Shown piece by piece: positions 36,458 through 44,676 of a stretch of 44,676 nt of DNA (position 1 is the first letter of the stretch; each line of letters begins with the position of its first letter). Origin of the DNA: Nitrosomonadales bacterium (GTDB taxonomy: Bacteria; Pseudomonadota; Gammaproteobacteria; Burkholderiales; Gallionellaceae); contig JAHFRC010000007.1 of assembly GCA_023259015.1 (NCBI GenBank), positions 1 through 44,676 of the forward strand, in the 5' to 3' direction. The notes below the pieces were generated by a model. The model saw only the letters and a list, made by a program, of their open reading frames with translations. It was not told the DNA's origin and did not search any database. Both the position numbers and the translations under genes were made by a program.

Positions 36458-39400
36458 ATGTCACTTGCCCACTCTTACACCATCACCGATGTAACGCATT
36501 GGTACAACATGCATGAAATCCAGAAAGCCAAGGCTTATCTGAATTCGATTGGTGATCTGGAAATTCAACCTGACAAGATTGTCGCGCAGGTAAAAGGGTC
36601 TGCGTCCCGCCCTTATCAGGTGGAAATATTTTTTGAGGCTGACAAGGATGGCAACCTGCATATTGACCCAACGTGCAGTTGCCCGGTGCACTGGAAATGC
36701 AAGCACACCGCCGCAGTTTTGCTTTCAGTGTTATCTTTGCCGCGCGCACCTGCCGTTAACCAAGCCGTTCTCGATTGGGTTGCATCTTTCCGGCGTGCGG
36801 CGCAAACCCCGCAGAAGAAAAAAACCAAGCCTGTATCGAAGCCGGAGCGTTTATGCTATGCGCTCACCAAATCTTTCAACACGGGCGGTTATGCCATCGG
36901 TATCTACAAGGGCAAGGTGGACGCCGAGGATAAGTTTCTGGGTAAGCTGGATGAATGGAACAGCATAGAACGCGCCCTGATAAAGCCGCCGCAATTCGTG
37001 GCTGAGGAAGACCTTGCCATCTTCCGCCTGCTGTGGGCACAACGCGATGCATATGGCGGATTTTCCGTCATGGGTGCGCAGGGTGATGAAATCCTGGCGC
37101 GATTGCTGGGCTGCGGGCGGTTGTTTTTCAAGGAACGAATCGCGGGCAACCGGTGTTACCTGACGGAGTTGATTCAGCTCAGGCAGGGCGAAGCTCGCGA
37201 TGCACGGCTGGATTGGGGAGCCGATGAATCCGGCAAGATGGTTCCCACGATAATCCGCAGCGGCACGGCGGTGGACGTGCTGCCGCTAAATGAAGCCACA
37301 TGGTACATGGATGGCGGTGCAGGCGAGATCGGCTTGTTGAAACTTGCCCAGACACCGGAGCAAGTCGCGCAGTTGCTGAGCATGCCGCCGCTGGACGAAA
37401 TTGATGTGCCGGTGGTGTCCGAGGCGTTGCGCGAAGTGATCCCTGATTTGCCGCCGCCCAGCACAGACAGGTTGCGCACCGTTGCAAGCCCCTTAGTTCC
37501 GATGCTGGTGCTTGGCACATCGGCGCCGTTATGGCTGGGCAGCTTTCGCTCTTATACGCCGGGCAACCATGAGCTGGATTTTGCGCGCATCAAGTTCCGT
37601 TATGGCGAGGCCGTATTGTCCGTCAAACACGCGAGTGATTTCGCCATGTTGCCAAGCGGTGAAACGGTGCGGGTAATCCGTGACAAGGAAGCTGAAACAA
37701 AAGTAGTCAGGGATATTGGCAATTATGGCTTGGAAGAGGTGCCCAGTTATATCGGGTCTGCTGGCGGCATTCCGGAACGCCCAGTTTACGGGCTGGAAAG
37801 CAAAAAGGCCTGGCCCCTTTTCATGCAGCAAGTGATCCCGCAGATGCGTAAAGCGGGATGGGAGATTGTCATTCCGCAAGGCTTCCGCCACCACATACTG
37901 GAAGTGGAAGCATGGGAGGCAGAATTCGGCGAAGAAGAGGACGGCTGGTTCAGCCTGAACATGGGCATCGTAGTCAATGGCCAGCGCTTGCCATTGGCGC
38001 CGCTGCTGCATGAATTGTTCAGGGTCGACCAGCGCTGGCTGGATGTCCACAGGCTGGAAAAAATGGATGACAAGGAACTCATTGAATTGTTGCTCCCTAG
38101 TGGCGGCAGGGTGAATGTTCCTGCGGAGCGAATCAAGCCATTGGCGCAAATCCTGATCGAATTGTTCGACGAAAAGGCAGGCGATGAAATTCGCCTGTCC
38201 CGTTACGATGTGGCGCGCATTGACGCATTTTCCGCGATGGAGCGCTGGCAGTTCAAGGGCATGGGCGCAATAAAGAGCCTTGCCGACAAGCTCAGGAATA
38301 CGGCTGGCATCAAAGCGGTATTCGCGCCGGAAGGCTTCGCGCTGGAACTGCGCCCCTACCAGTTGGAAGGATTGTCCTGGTTGCAATACCTGCGCGAACA
38401 TGAACTCTCCGGGATACTGGCCGATGACATGGGCTTGGGCAAAACCGCGCAGGCCTTGGCGCATCTGCTGCTCGAAAAACACAGTGGCCGCATGGACAGG
38501 CCATCGCTGGTGGTGTTGCCCACCTCGCTCATTTTCAACTGGAAACGCGAGGCGCAGCGTTTTGCCCCGCAGCTCACGATGCTATCCCTGCACGGCAAGG
38601 CAAGGGCAGAGCACTTCCAGGCGATTCCGAAATACGATGTCATCCTCACCACCTACCCGCTGCTGTGGCGCGACGAAGAAGCCCTGGCGGAACATGAGTA
38701 CCATTTGCTGATTTTGGACGAGGCGCAAACGGTGAAAAATGTTTCCAGCCAAGCTGCGCAAGTGGTGCGCAAACTGAGCGCACGGCATCGCCTGTGCCTC
38801 ACCGGCACGCCGCTGGAAAACCATCTGGGCGAACTGTGGGCGCAGTTTGATTTCCTGCTGCCAGGATTATTGGGTGAGGCCAGGGAATTCACCAAAATAT
38901 GGCGCACCCCGATTGAAAAATACGGCAACAAATCGCGCCGTGACCTGCTGGCCAGGCGCGTCAAGCCTTTCATCCTGCGCAGGCGTAAGGAAGACGTCGC
39001 GCAAGAGTTGCCGCCCAAGACATTCATTATCCGCACCGTCGAACTGGAAGGCGGGCAGCGCGACCTTTACGAAACGGTGCGCATTGCCATGGATCAGCGC
39101 GTGCGTGAAGAAGTCGCCGCCAAGGGTTTTGCGCGCAGCCACATCATCATTCTCGACGCATTGCTCAAGTTGCGCCAGGTGTGTTGCGACCCGCGCCTGC
39201 TGAAATTGACCAGCGCCAGGAGAGTGAAAGAGCGCGCCAAGCTCGACTTGCTCATGGAAATGTTGCCGGAGCTGGTCAGCGAAGGCAGGCGTATACTGGT
39301 GTTCTCGCAATTCACTTCCATGCTTGAGTTGATGGAAGAGGAACTGGCAAATGAAAAGCTGGGATACGTAAAACTCACTGGCGATACGCAAAACCGCGAA

Positions 39401-39760
39401 GAAGTGGTGCGCCGTTTCCAGGATGGCGAAGTGCCGATATTCCTCATCAGCCTCAAGGCGGGCGGTGTAGGGCTGAACCTGACCGCCGCCGACACGGTGA
39501 TCCACTATGACCCATGGTGGAACCCCGCCGTGGAAAACCAGGCCACGGATCGCGCGCACCGCCTCGGGCAGACGAAAAATGTGTTTGTGTACAAACTGGT
39601 CGTGGCAGGCAGCATCGAAGAAAAAATACTTGCTCTGCAAGAGAAAAAAGCCGAGCTTGCCGCCGGCATCCTGTCCGAAGATGTCAACGGTTTGGTTAAG
39701 TTCGGCGAAGCCGATATTGCCGCGTTGCTGGCGCCACTGCCGGATGATGACACCCCATAG
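36458..39760 (+). CDS. SNF2-family DNA translocase/helicase with SWIM zinc finger
   Basis: 1,100 residues. The SWIM motif DPTCSCPVHWKCKHTAAVLL (Cys73, Cys75, Cys81, His83) is near the N-terminus, followed by a long middle region about 130-620 of unassigned fold. The SNF2 ATPase follows: LRPYQLEGLSWLQYL near 630, Walker A DDMGLGKTAQ near 655, DEAQ near 754, TGTPLENHLGELW, and helicase C with LISLKAGGVGLNLTAA and TDRAHRLGQTKNVFVYKL near 1,005-1,050. It likely moves along duplex DNA or acts on RNA polymerase or protein-DNA complexes, like other bacterial SWIM-SNF2 proteins. No methylase, nuclease or phage-defence partner is adjacent. Confidence 0.9.
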   Translation: MSLAHSYTITDVTHWYNMHEIQKAKAYLNSIGDLEIQPDKIVAQVKGSASRPYQVEIFFEADKDGNLHIDPTCSCPVHWKCKHTAAVLLSVLSLPRAPAVNQAVLDWVASFRRAAQTPQKKKTKPVSKPERLCYALTKSFNTGGYAIGIYKGKVDAEDKFLGKLDEWNSIERALIKPPQFVAEEDLAIFRLLWAQRDAYGGFSVMGAQGDEILARLLGCGRLFFKERIAGNRCYLTELIQLRQGEARDARLDWGADESGKMVPTIIRSGTAVDVLPLNEATWYMDGGAGEIGLLKLAQTPEQVAQLLSMPPLDEIDVPVVSEALREVIPDLPPPSTDRLRTVASPLVPMLVLGTSAPLWLGSFRSYTPGNHELDFARIKFRYGEAVLSVKHASDFAMLPSGETVRVIRDKEAETKVVRDIGNYGLEEVPSYIGSAGGIPERPVYGLESKKAWPLFMQQVIPQMRKAGWEIVIPQGFRHHILEVEAWEAEFGEEEDGWFSLNMGIVVNGQRLPLAPLLHELFRVDQRWLDVHRLEKMDDKELIELLLPSGGRVNVPAERIKPLAQILIELFDEKAGDEIRLSRYDVARIDAFSAMERWQFKGMGAIKSLADKLRNTAGIKAVFAPEGFALELRPYQLEGLSWLQYLREHELSGILADDMGLGKTAQALAHLLLEKHSGRMDRPSLVVLPTSLIFNWKREAQRFAPQLTMLSLHGKARAEHFQAIPKYDVILTTYPLLWRDEEALAEHEYHLLILDEAQTVKNVSSQAAQVVRKLSARHRLCLTGTPLENHLGELWAQFDFLLPGLLGEAREFTKIWRTPIEKYGNKSRRDLLARRVKPFILRRRKEDVAQELPPKTFIIRTVELEGGQRDLYETVRIAMDQRVREEVAAKGFARSHIIILDALLKLRQVCCDPRLLKLTSARRVKERAKLDLLMEMLPELVSEGRRILVFSQFTSMLELMEEELANEKLGYVKLTGDTQNREEVVRRFQDGEVPIFLISLKAGGVGLNLTAADTVIHYDPWWNPAVENQATDRAHRLGQTKNVFVYKLVVAGSIEEKILALQEKKAELAAGILSEDVNGLVKFGEADIAALLAPLPDDDTP

Positions 39761-39899
39761 AAGGTTTTGTGCTGGTATCGTTGCGAATATGGGCGTGGCG
39801 TGGAGCGGGTAAGTAAAAAATTTGGTCGCGGCCTTCGGCAATTTGGCCGTCTTGACCGGAATGTTTGTCACAACGATACAGATGATGAAGAAAATTTAA

Positions 39900-40448
39900 A
39901 TGAACCTGAAAGAAACACGTATCAGTTCCGAGGTCGCCTATGACGGCGGTTTCATCAGGGTGCTCAAGGATAAGGTGCGTTTGCCGGACGGCAGCACCAG
40001 CACACGCGAGCATATCTCGCATCCCGGCGCGGTGGCGGTGTTGGCTCTGCAAGATAACGGCAAGCTGGTGATGGAGCGCCAGTTCCGCTATGCGCCGCAA
40101 CGTGAATTCATTGAAGTTCCCGCAGGCAAGATAGACCACGGCGAAGACATCCTGCTTTGCGCGCAACGCGAGCTGCTGGAAGAGACCGGTTATGTCGCCA
40201 GCGAGTGGACACACTTGGCCACAGCTTGGCCATCCATCGGTTATGCCGACGAACGCATCGAATACTTCCTGGCGCGCGGCCTTGTCCATCAAGGTGCTCA
40301 ACTCGACGATGGCGAATTCCTCGAAGTGTTCGAGCTATCGCTTACCGAGGCAATGGAATGGATCAGGCAAGGGAAAATCAATGACAGCAAGACCATCGTT
40401 GGCCTGTTCTGGCTGGAGAAGGCACTGAAGGGGTGGGGGCAGGGATAG
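39900..40448 (+). CDS. nudF: ADP-ribose pyrophosphatase (Nudix hydrolase)
   Basis: 182 residues. The Nudix box is complete: GKIDHGEDILLCAQRELLEE followed by TGY, matching Gx5Ex7REUxEExGU. The upstream RQFRYAPQREFIEVPAGKI segment is typical of ADP-ribose pyrophosphatases, which hydrolyse ADP-ribose to AMP and ribose phosphate. ATG 39900 is preceded by GATGAAGAAAATTTAA, a weak ribosome site. Gap of 139 bases after the helicase gene. Substrate choice within the family is inferred. Confidence 0.88.
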   Translation: MNLKETRISSEVAYDGGFIRVLKDKVRLPDGSTSTREHISHPGAVAVLALQDNGKLVMERQFRYAPQREFIEVPAGKIDHGEDILLCAQRELLEETGYVASEWTHLATAWPSIGYADERIEYFLARGLVHQGAQLDDGEFLEVFELSLTEAMEWIRQGKINDSKTIVGLFWLEKALKGWGQG

Positions 40449-40586
40449 AGAGATTGCGGCCGGTTCGGATACATTAATGCAGGAGCGTGCTGCAAGTTCC
40501 TCAGACAAATTTCAACTGCTTTTACGGACAATTCATGACCAGCGCTTCCTTCATTTGGATGCCTCAATAATTGAACCGCCTGCAAC

Positions 40587-40979
40587 ATGTCCATTGCTGA
40601 CCTCATTCTCGTCACGCATGCCTTGTTCGTGGCGTTTGTCGTTTTGGGTCTGGTTGCGATCCTGCCTGGGAAATATTGGCGTTGGGGCTGGGTCAGGAAC
40701 GGGTGGTTCAGGGTTATCCACCTTTTGGCAACAGGAATCGTGATAGTGGAATCATGGATGGGCTGGGTATGCCCGCTTACCGAGTGGGAGAACCGATCAA
40801 GGGTGGCGGCGGGCAGCAGCGCCTATGCAAGCCCCTTTATCCAGCACTGGCTGCATGAAATTCTGTTCTATGATTTTGCCCCTTGGGTTTTTACGGTTAC
40901 TTACACTGCATTTGGAATCTTTGTGGTAATTGCCTGGCTGTTTGTGCCGCCGGGGCATGTACGAAGTCCAAAGATTTAA
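40587..40979 (+). CDS. DUF2784 integral membrane protein
   Basis: 130 residues with three to four hydrophobic segments (about 4-25, 40-58, 100-123). The motifs HALFVAFVVLGL, RVIHLLATGIVIVESWMGWV, CPLTEWENRSR and FIQHWLHEILFYDF match the DUF2784 family, whose function is not established. The conserved His, Cys, Glu and Trp residues sit at membrane borders and could bind a cofactor; that is speculation. It stands alone between nudF and tal. Confidence 0.85.
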   Translation: MSIADLILVTHALFVAFVVLGLVAILPGKYWRWGWVRNGWFRVIHLLATGIVIVESWMGWVCPLTEWENRSRVAAGSSAYASPFIQHWLHEILFYDFAPWVFTVTYTAFGIFVVIAWLFVPPGHVRSPKI

Positions 40980-41044
40980 AAGAGGCGTATTATCATCGGA
41001 CAAAATTCTGCGGGGCATCAATGCATAAACTTTAAGGGAAAGAT

Positions 41045-41995
41045 ATGGCCAGCCTGCTGGAACAACTGAAATCCATGACTACCATCGTGGCGGATACGGG
41101 CGACATCGAAGCGATTCGCCATCACCGGCCGCAGGATGCGACGACCAATCCCTCTTTGCTGCTCAAGGCAGCCACGCTGCCGGAGTATGTGCCGCTTATC
41201 GTCGATTCGATTGCATGGGCCAAGGCGCAAAGCGGCGATCGCGGGCAGCAAGTGCGCGATGCCATGGACAAGCTGGCAGTGGGTGCCGGCCTGGAGGTGC
41301 TCAAATCCATTCCGGGGCGTGTTTCCACCGAAGTGGATGCGCGGCTTTCTTTCGATACCGGCGCCACCCTGCGTAAGGCACGCAAACTGATCGGGCTATA
41401 CAATGAAGCCGGCGTGGATAACAGCCACGTATTAATCAAGATCGCCTCCACCTGGGAAGGCATCCGGGCTGCGGAAATTCTCGAACGCGAAGGCATCAAC
41501 TGCAACCTTACGCTGATGTTTGGTTTTGCCCAGGCACGCGCCTGCGCCGAGGCAGGCGTGACGCTGATTTCCCCCTTCGTCGGCCGCATCCTCGACTGGC
41601 ACAAGGCACACAGCGGGCGCGATTTTCTGGCGGAGGAAGATCCGGGCGTGTTGTCGGTGCGCCAGATTTATGCGTACTACAAGGAACATGGTTACAAGAC
41701 CATCGTCATGGGCGCGTCATTCCGCAATATGAGTGAAATCCTGGCGCTTGCCGGATGCGACCGGTTGACCATTGCCCCGGCCTTGCTGAAAGAATTGGAT
41801 GCCGCCCAAGGGCAATTGGAGCGTCGCTTGGCCAATCAAGGTGCGTCCAAGCCGCGTCCTGCGCCGATGACGGAAGCGGAATTTCGCTGGGAGATGAACG
41901 AGGATGCCATGGCCACGGAAAAACTGGCCGAAGGCATCCGGGGTTTTACCGCCGACCAGATCAAGCTGGAAAAGGTGCTGGCGGAAAAGCTTTAG
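41045..41995 (+). CDS. tal: Transaldolase
   Basis: 316 residues, TalB type. Transfers a dihydroxyacetone unit in the non-oxidative pentose phosphate pathway. Motifs: [12 protein letters not shown] near 31-42, [13 protein letters not shown] near 95-107, and the Schiff-base Lys in [13 protein letters not shown] near 131-143. [20 protein letters not shown] and [11 protein letters not shown] follow. Start ATG 41045 after TTTAAGGGAAAGAT, a good ribosome site. It ends 11 bases from the convergent DUF5610 gene, with no clear shared terminator. Confidence 0.96.
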   Translation: MASLLEQLKSMTTIVADTGDIEAIRHHRPQDATTNPSLLLKAATLPEYVPLIVDSIAWAKAQSGDRGQQVRDAMDKLAVGAGLEVLKSIPGRVSTEVDARLSFDTGATLRKARKLIGLYNEAGVDNSHVLIKIASTWEGIRAAEILEREGINCNLTLMFGFAQARACAEAGVTLISPFVGRILDWHKAHSGRDFLAEEDPGVLSVRQIYAYYKEHGYKTIVMGASFRNMSEILALAGCDRLTIAPALLKELDAAQGQLERRLANQGASKPRPAPMTEAEFRWEMNEDAMATEKLAEGIRGFTADQIKLEKVLAEKL

Positions 41996-42006
41996 CGTCG
42001 GCTGGA

Positions 42007-42627
42007 TTATGCGCCGGTTTTCGCGGGCTGCTGGGTATCTTGCTTATCAGGGCGCGGATAGTTGTCTACGAACGATTTCAGGCCAGATTGCACCAACTCA
42101 TAAGTCTTGTCGATATTGGATGCAATATCCCCTTGCAGCACGTTCAAGCCTTGGAGAATATTGCGCGCCTCGGCAAAGCCCTGGTCAATGCCGTCGCCGA
42201 TTACCTTGGTAAAATCTTTCAGCGCCGTTTCCAGGTCTTTTTCAGGATGCTTCTCCTGATATTTGGCGAAGAATGCGGTGCTCAAGGAAACAATACGGTC
42301 GGCAGTGGCTTGCGGACTCATATCTACACCGGAGGCGGCGGCGTTCTGGATGGCGTTGGGGCCGAGATCGGGTTCCAGAGCTTGGTTGATATGTTCGATA
42401 GCGGACTTGAGAAGCAAGCTAAGGGATTTATCGCCGGCACTTAGAGACACCGACATTGTGGCTTCCAGAATTGACTTGTTGAGCGCCTGCTTGGAAGCGA
42501 TGATACCCGACTTGTCGGTTTCTGCCTGCTTGGTAACGCGCCCTTCGCTTTGGACGGCAGCGTCCTGCTTGCCTTTGGGAAGTTTGGCGGAAGAACTGGT
42601 TTCTTGGCTTATGGATTCCACTTTCAT
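42007..42627 (-). CDS. DUF5610-domain protein
   Basis: 206 residues. The N-terminal 45 residues are polar and low-complexity. The DUF5610-like core (about 48-190) contains LNKSILEATMSVSLSAGDK, LSLLLKSAIEHINQALEP, LGPNAIQNAAASG and TADRIVSLSTAFFAKYQ. No signal peptide or membrane helix. AAGGAG lies eight bases before ATG 42627. Function unknown; family members occur in flagellated proteobacteria. It is divergently arranged with a FliD-N-like gene, sharing a 207-base upstream region, so the pair may be co-regulated. Confidence 0.75.
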   Translation of the reverse strand: MKVESISQETSSSAKLPKGKQDAAVQSEGRVTKQAETDKSGIIASKQALNKSILEATMSVSLSAGDKSLSLLLKSAIEHINQALEPDLGPNAIQNAAASGVDMSPQATADRIVSLSTAFFAKYQEKHPEKDLETALKDFTKVIGDGIDQGFAEARNILQGLNVLQGDIASNIDKTYELVQSGLKSFVDNYPRPDKQDTQQPAKTGA

Positions 42628-42780
42628 CGCAGTGACTCCTTAAAAGTTAAGTTAGGCATCTTGTTACCGCTATCGACAGTTGGCGGCAAAACTTTAGGCT
42701 ACATCCAAACAATAAATCGAATTGTTTTCGCATAAGCAAAAAGACAGCCAGAATGGGTAGGGGCAATACCATCATTCTCA

Positions 42781-42809
42781 TTGATTATTATTGGAAAAAA
42801 GTATATATT
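42781..42809 (+). promoter_or_regulatory. Candidate sigma-70 promoter of the FliD-N-like gene
   Basis: TTGATT at 42781-42786 and TATATT at 42804-42809 with a 17-base spacer, in a strongly A+T-rich stretch 26 bases before ATG 42835. It is the best promoter by eye in the window. It does not resemble a sigma-28 site. Confidence 0.5.
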
Positions 42810-42834
42810 AAATTAATAAAAAAGGGAGTTGGTA

Positions 42835-43581
42835 ATGGCCATCTCAAGCGTCAATTTGTCGCTCAGCCCCGTCGGCGCTACAACTACTCAGGTGCAGGTC
42901 GGGTTTGACCCGAAAACCTCTCCCCTTGCGCTGCAATCCAAAGAAAACAATGCACTTGCACAGTTGAGTGCTTTTGGGCAAGTCAAGATGTCCCTTGCCG
43001 ACTTGCAGAATAAAGCGCAGGCGCTCAAGGATTTCAGCAAGCCTCCCACCTTTCAGGATTTTCAGCTGGTCGTGCAAAGTTTTGTGCAGTCGCTCAATTC
43101 GCTTAACAGAAATATCAGCCAATTGGCGACAAGGCAAGACGCCACCAGCGCTGACAATCGTCCCGGACAGGCATTAAACAGCGTGCGCAAGGCAGTGGAA
43201 GGAAACAACCAAAACACGCTTTCCGCGATGCAGAAAATGGGGGTTTCGCAGCAGGCCGGCGGCATGTTCTCCATCAACCAGGGACAATTGGAAAAGTCTT
43301 TTCAGGGCAACCGGCCTGGCGCATTAGCCACCATGCATGAAGTCGCTAATCGCGTCGCACAAGTGGCGGATAAACAGCTTACCGTTAACGGATATATCGG
43401 AAAGCAGGCAATTAACTTGAGTACGCGCATCAACGATTTTGGAAATACGCGCAGCACGGCACAGGTTTATTCCAGTAAACAGCAGGCATTCCGGCAAGCG
43501 TCGCCAGCGCAACAGTCCAGCGCAGGAAGCAACACAGCGCGTATCGCAGTAGCCAATTACACCACCATAGCGGCGCTTTAA
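42835..43581 (+). CDS. Hypothetical protein, FliD N-terminal-like
   Basis: 248 residues from ATG 42835, which has GGGAG six bases upstream; TTG 42829 is rejected. Rich in Gln, Asn, Ser and Ala, with few Cys and no signal peptide, like axial flagellar proteins. The segment LAQLSAFGQVKMSLADLQNK (about 42-61) resembles the FliD N-terminal motif (LxxLGxLKSALSSFQ). The C-terminal half has helices with regular polar spacing (MHEVANRVAQVADKQLTV). It is shorter than FliD (about 450 or more residues) and lacks its C-terminal domain. Its role is unknown; a secreted flagellum-associated protein is a reasonable guess. Confidence 0.6.
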   Translation: MAISSVNLSLSPVGATTTQVQVGFDPKTSPLALQSKENNALAQLSAFGQVKMSLADLQNKAQALKDFSKPPTFQDFQLVVQSFVQSLNSLNRNISQLATRQDATSADNRPGQALNSVRKAVEGNNQNTLSAMQKMGVSQQAGGMFSINQGQLEKSFQGNRPGALATMHEVANRVAQVADKQLTVNGYIGKQAINLSTRINDFGNTRSTAQVYSSKQQAFRQASPAQQSSAGSNTARIAVANYTTIAAL

Positions 43582-43626
43582 TATTCCGGCTTCATTGGCT
43601 AATTCCCGCTGAACTGCGACTGATTG

Positions 43627-44565
43627 CTATACTCCGGCCTGCTGCGCCTGCTCATCCGCAAAATAACTGCTGCGCACCATCGGCCCGCAGGCAGCATTTA
43701 AAAATCCCATCTCCAGCGCGGCTTGCTCAAACATCCTGAAAATATCCGGATGGACATAGCGCAGTACAGGCAGGTGGTTATTTGAAGGTTGCAGATATTG
43801 TCCCAATGTAAGCATCTCCACATCATGAGTGCGCAGGTCGCGCATCACTTGCAGCACTTCATCATCAGTCTCACCCAGCCCCAGCATCAGGCCGGACTTG
43901 GTCGTCACTTTGGAGAAGCGCGCCTTGAATTGCTTGAGCAGCATGAGCGAATGGGCGTAGTCCGCGCCGGGGCGCGCCAGCGCATACAGGCGCGGTACGG
44001 TTTCCAGATTGTGGTTGAACACATCGGGCAAGCTGCCGGAAAGCGCTTCCAGCGCAGGTTCCATGCGGCCACGAAAATCCGGCACCAGCGTTTCCACTTT
44101 GGTATGCGGCGAGCAGGTACGGATGGCGGCAATGCAAGCGGCGAAATGTTGCGCGCCGCCATCGCGCAAGTCGTCGCGATCCACGCTGGTAATGACCGCA
44201 TATCTCAGCTTGAGCAACGCGATGGATTGCGCCAGCCGCGCGGGTTCGCCGGCGTCCGGCGGCAGCGGCTTGCCGTGCGCCACATCGCAGAACGGGCAGC
44301 GCCGCGTACACACATCGCCGAGGATCATGAATGTGGCAGTGCCCTTGCCGAAGCATTCGCCGATGTTGGGGCAGGATGCTTCCTCGCACACCGTATGCAG
44401 ATCGTGTTCGCGCAACAACCGCTTCACATCGTGATAACCCTGCCCACTGCCGGACTTGACGCGTATCCATTCCGGCTTGCGCAGGCGCTGCTGCAAGGGA
44501 ATGATCTTGATAGGATTGCGCGCGGTTTTGGCGGCGCCGGTTTGTTTGTGTTCACTGTTGCTCAT
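43627..44565 (-). CDS. lipA: Lipoyl synthase (radical SAM)
   Basis: 312 residues; inserts two sulfurs into octanoyl groups on lipoyl-dependent enzymes. The auxiliary 4Fe-4S ligands are Cys60, Cys65 and Cys71 ([15 protein letters not shown]). The radical-SAM cluster is Cys86, Cys90 and Cys93 ([10 protein letters not shown]). The conserved end RSSYFADEQ supplies the Ser ligand. Start ATG 44565 with AAAGAGA upstream, overlapping the stop of the preceding minus-strand gene (ATGA). It lies 45 bases from the convergent FliD-N-like gene. Confidence 0.97.
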   Translation of the reverse strand: MSNSEHKQTGAAKTARNPIKIIPLQQRLRKPEWIRVKSGSGQGYHDVKRLLREHDLHTVCEEASCPNIGECFGKGTATFMILGDVCTRRCPFCDVAHGKPLPPDAGEPARLAQSIALLKLRYAVITSVDRDDLRDGGAQHFAACIAAIRTCSPHTKVETLVPDFRGRMEPALEALSGSLPDVFNHNLETVPRLYALARPGADYAHSLMLLKQFKARFSKVTTKSGLMLGLGETDDEVLQVMRDLRTHDVEMLTLGQYLQPSNNHLPVLRYVHPDIFRMFEQAALEMGFLNAACGPMVRSSYFADEQAQQAGV

Positions 44566-44676
44566 GTTGATCTCTTTTTTCGATTGGATTTTGCGGCCTC
44601 TGCGGGCAGCAAGCTTGTGAGTTGCTGGTAGCGATCAAGTGAAGATTGTACAGGCTGCACGGCGGCGTGTGGAGGT
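44562..44676 (-). CDS. C-terminal fragment of the gene upstream of lipA, truncated by the window edge
   Basis: 37 codons are open from the right edge to TGA at 44564-44562, ending [18 protein letters not shown] and then a basic SNRKKRST tail. The TGA overlaps the lipA ATG as ATGA, the classic coupled junction, which supports real coding. In many proteobacteria lipB (octanoyl transferase) precedes lipA, so this may be a lipB tail. The fragment is too short to identify. Confidence 0.5.
   Translation of the reverse strand, partial: PPHAAVQPVQSSLDRYQQLTSLLPAEAAKSNRKKRST

Noticed and set aside
42000-42450. Plus-strand open frame continuing past tal (41755-42444)
   Set aside because: It is out of frame with tal and antisense to the DUF5610 gene, with no ribosome site or family pattern.

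Overview
The window looks like a chromosomal segment of a motile Gram-negative betaproteobacterium. A Nitrosomonadales or Gallionellaceae-type genome is my best guess. The reasons are a moderately GC-rich composition, a Pseudomonas/beta-type flhB-flhA-flhF-flhG-fliA-motC-motD order, a single-polarity chemotaxis operon, and common proteobacterial housekeeping genes at both edges (gltB, lipA, tal, nudF). Taxonomy is inferred from gene content and protein style only. I found no rRNA, tRNA or CRISPR.

Layout. (1) 1-3199, minus: 5' two-thirds of gltB (glutamate synthase large chain), running off the left edge. (2) 3608-11174, plus: a full chemotaxis operon cheY-cheA-cheW-mcp-cheR-cheD-cheB. (3) 11439-13542: a partner-switching pair, a STAS protein plus a receiver-PP2C-HATPase protein, with the architecture of Pseudomonas HsbA/HsbR. 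(4) 13738-21615: flhB, flhA, flhF, flhG, fliA, motC, motD, with tight overlaps from flhA to fliA. (5) 21809-28875: a surface-polysaccharide block with a sugar C-methyltransferase, RmlC-like and RmlD-like enzymes, a Wzm/Wzt ABC exporter, a second methyltransferase with a coiled-coil tail, and an orphan protein. (6) 28902-29171: a transposase-less element with perfect 23-bp terminal inverted repeats (MITE-like). (7) 29543-33812: two tandem paralogues combining a SEC-C zinc motif, TPRs and a GT41 (O-GlcNAc-transferase-type) domain. (8) 33859-35790, minus: a TMTC-like GT-C membrane glycosyltransferase with C-terminal TPRs, followed by a decayed fragment of a second copy and an IS30-family transposase remnant. 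(9) 36458-44676: a SWIM-SNF2 helicase, nudF, a DUF2784 protein, tal, a divergent pair (a DUF5610 protein and a FliD-N-like protein), lipA, and the tail of the gene before lipA.

How it fits together. Regions 2-4 encode signalling, export, assembly control and motor parts of one flagellar system. The HsbA/HsbR-like pair may link a stress or phosphorelay input to FlgM/FliA or c-di-GMP output, as in Pseudomonas. Regions 5-8 form a glycan island beside the flagellar genes. The exporter and sugar-modifying genes point to an O-antigen with a C-methylated 6-deoxy sugar. The GT41 and TMTC-like genes raise the possibility of protein, perhaps flagellin, glycosylation. The island carries the signs of turnover: lower GC in 26.9-28.9 kb, a MITE, a tandem duplication, a paralogue remnant and an IS remnant.

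The observations most worth following are the tandem SEC-C/TPR/GT41 pair, the 19-residue-periodic GYGFF repeat that replaces a P2 domain in CheA, the FlhG homologue lacking both Walker A lysines, the HsbA/HsbR module, the MITE, and the DUF5610/FliD-N-like divergent pair.
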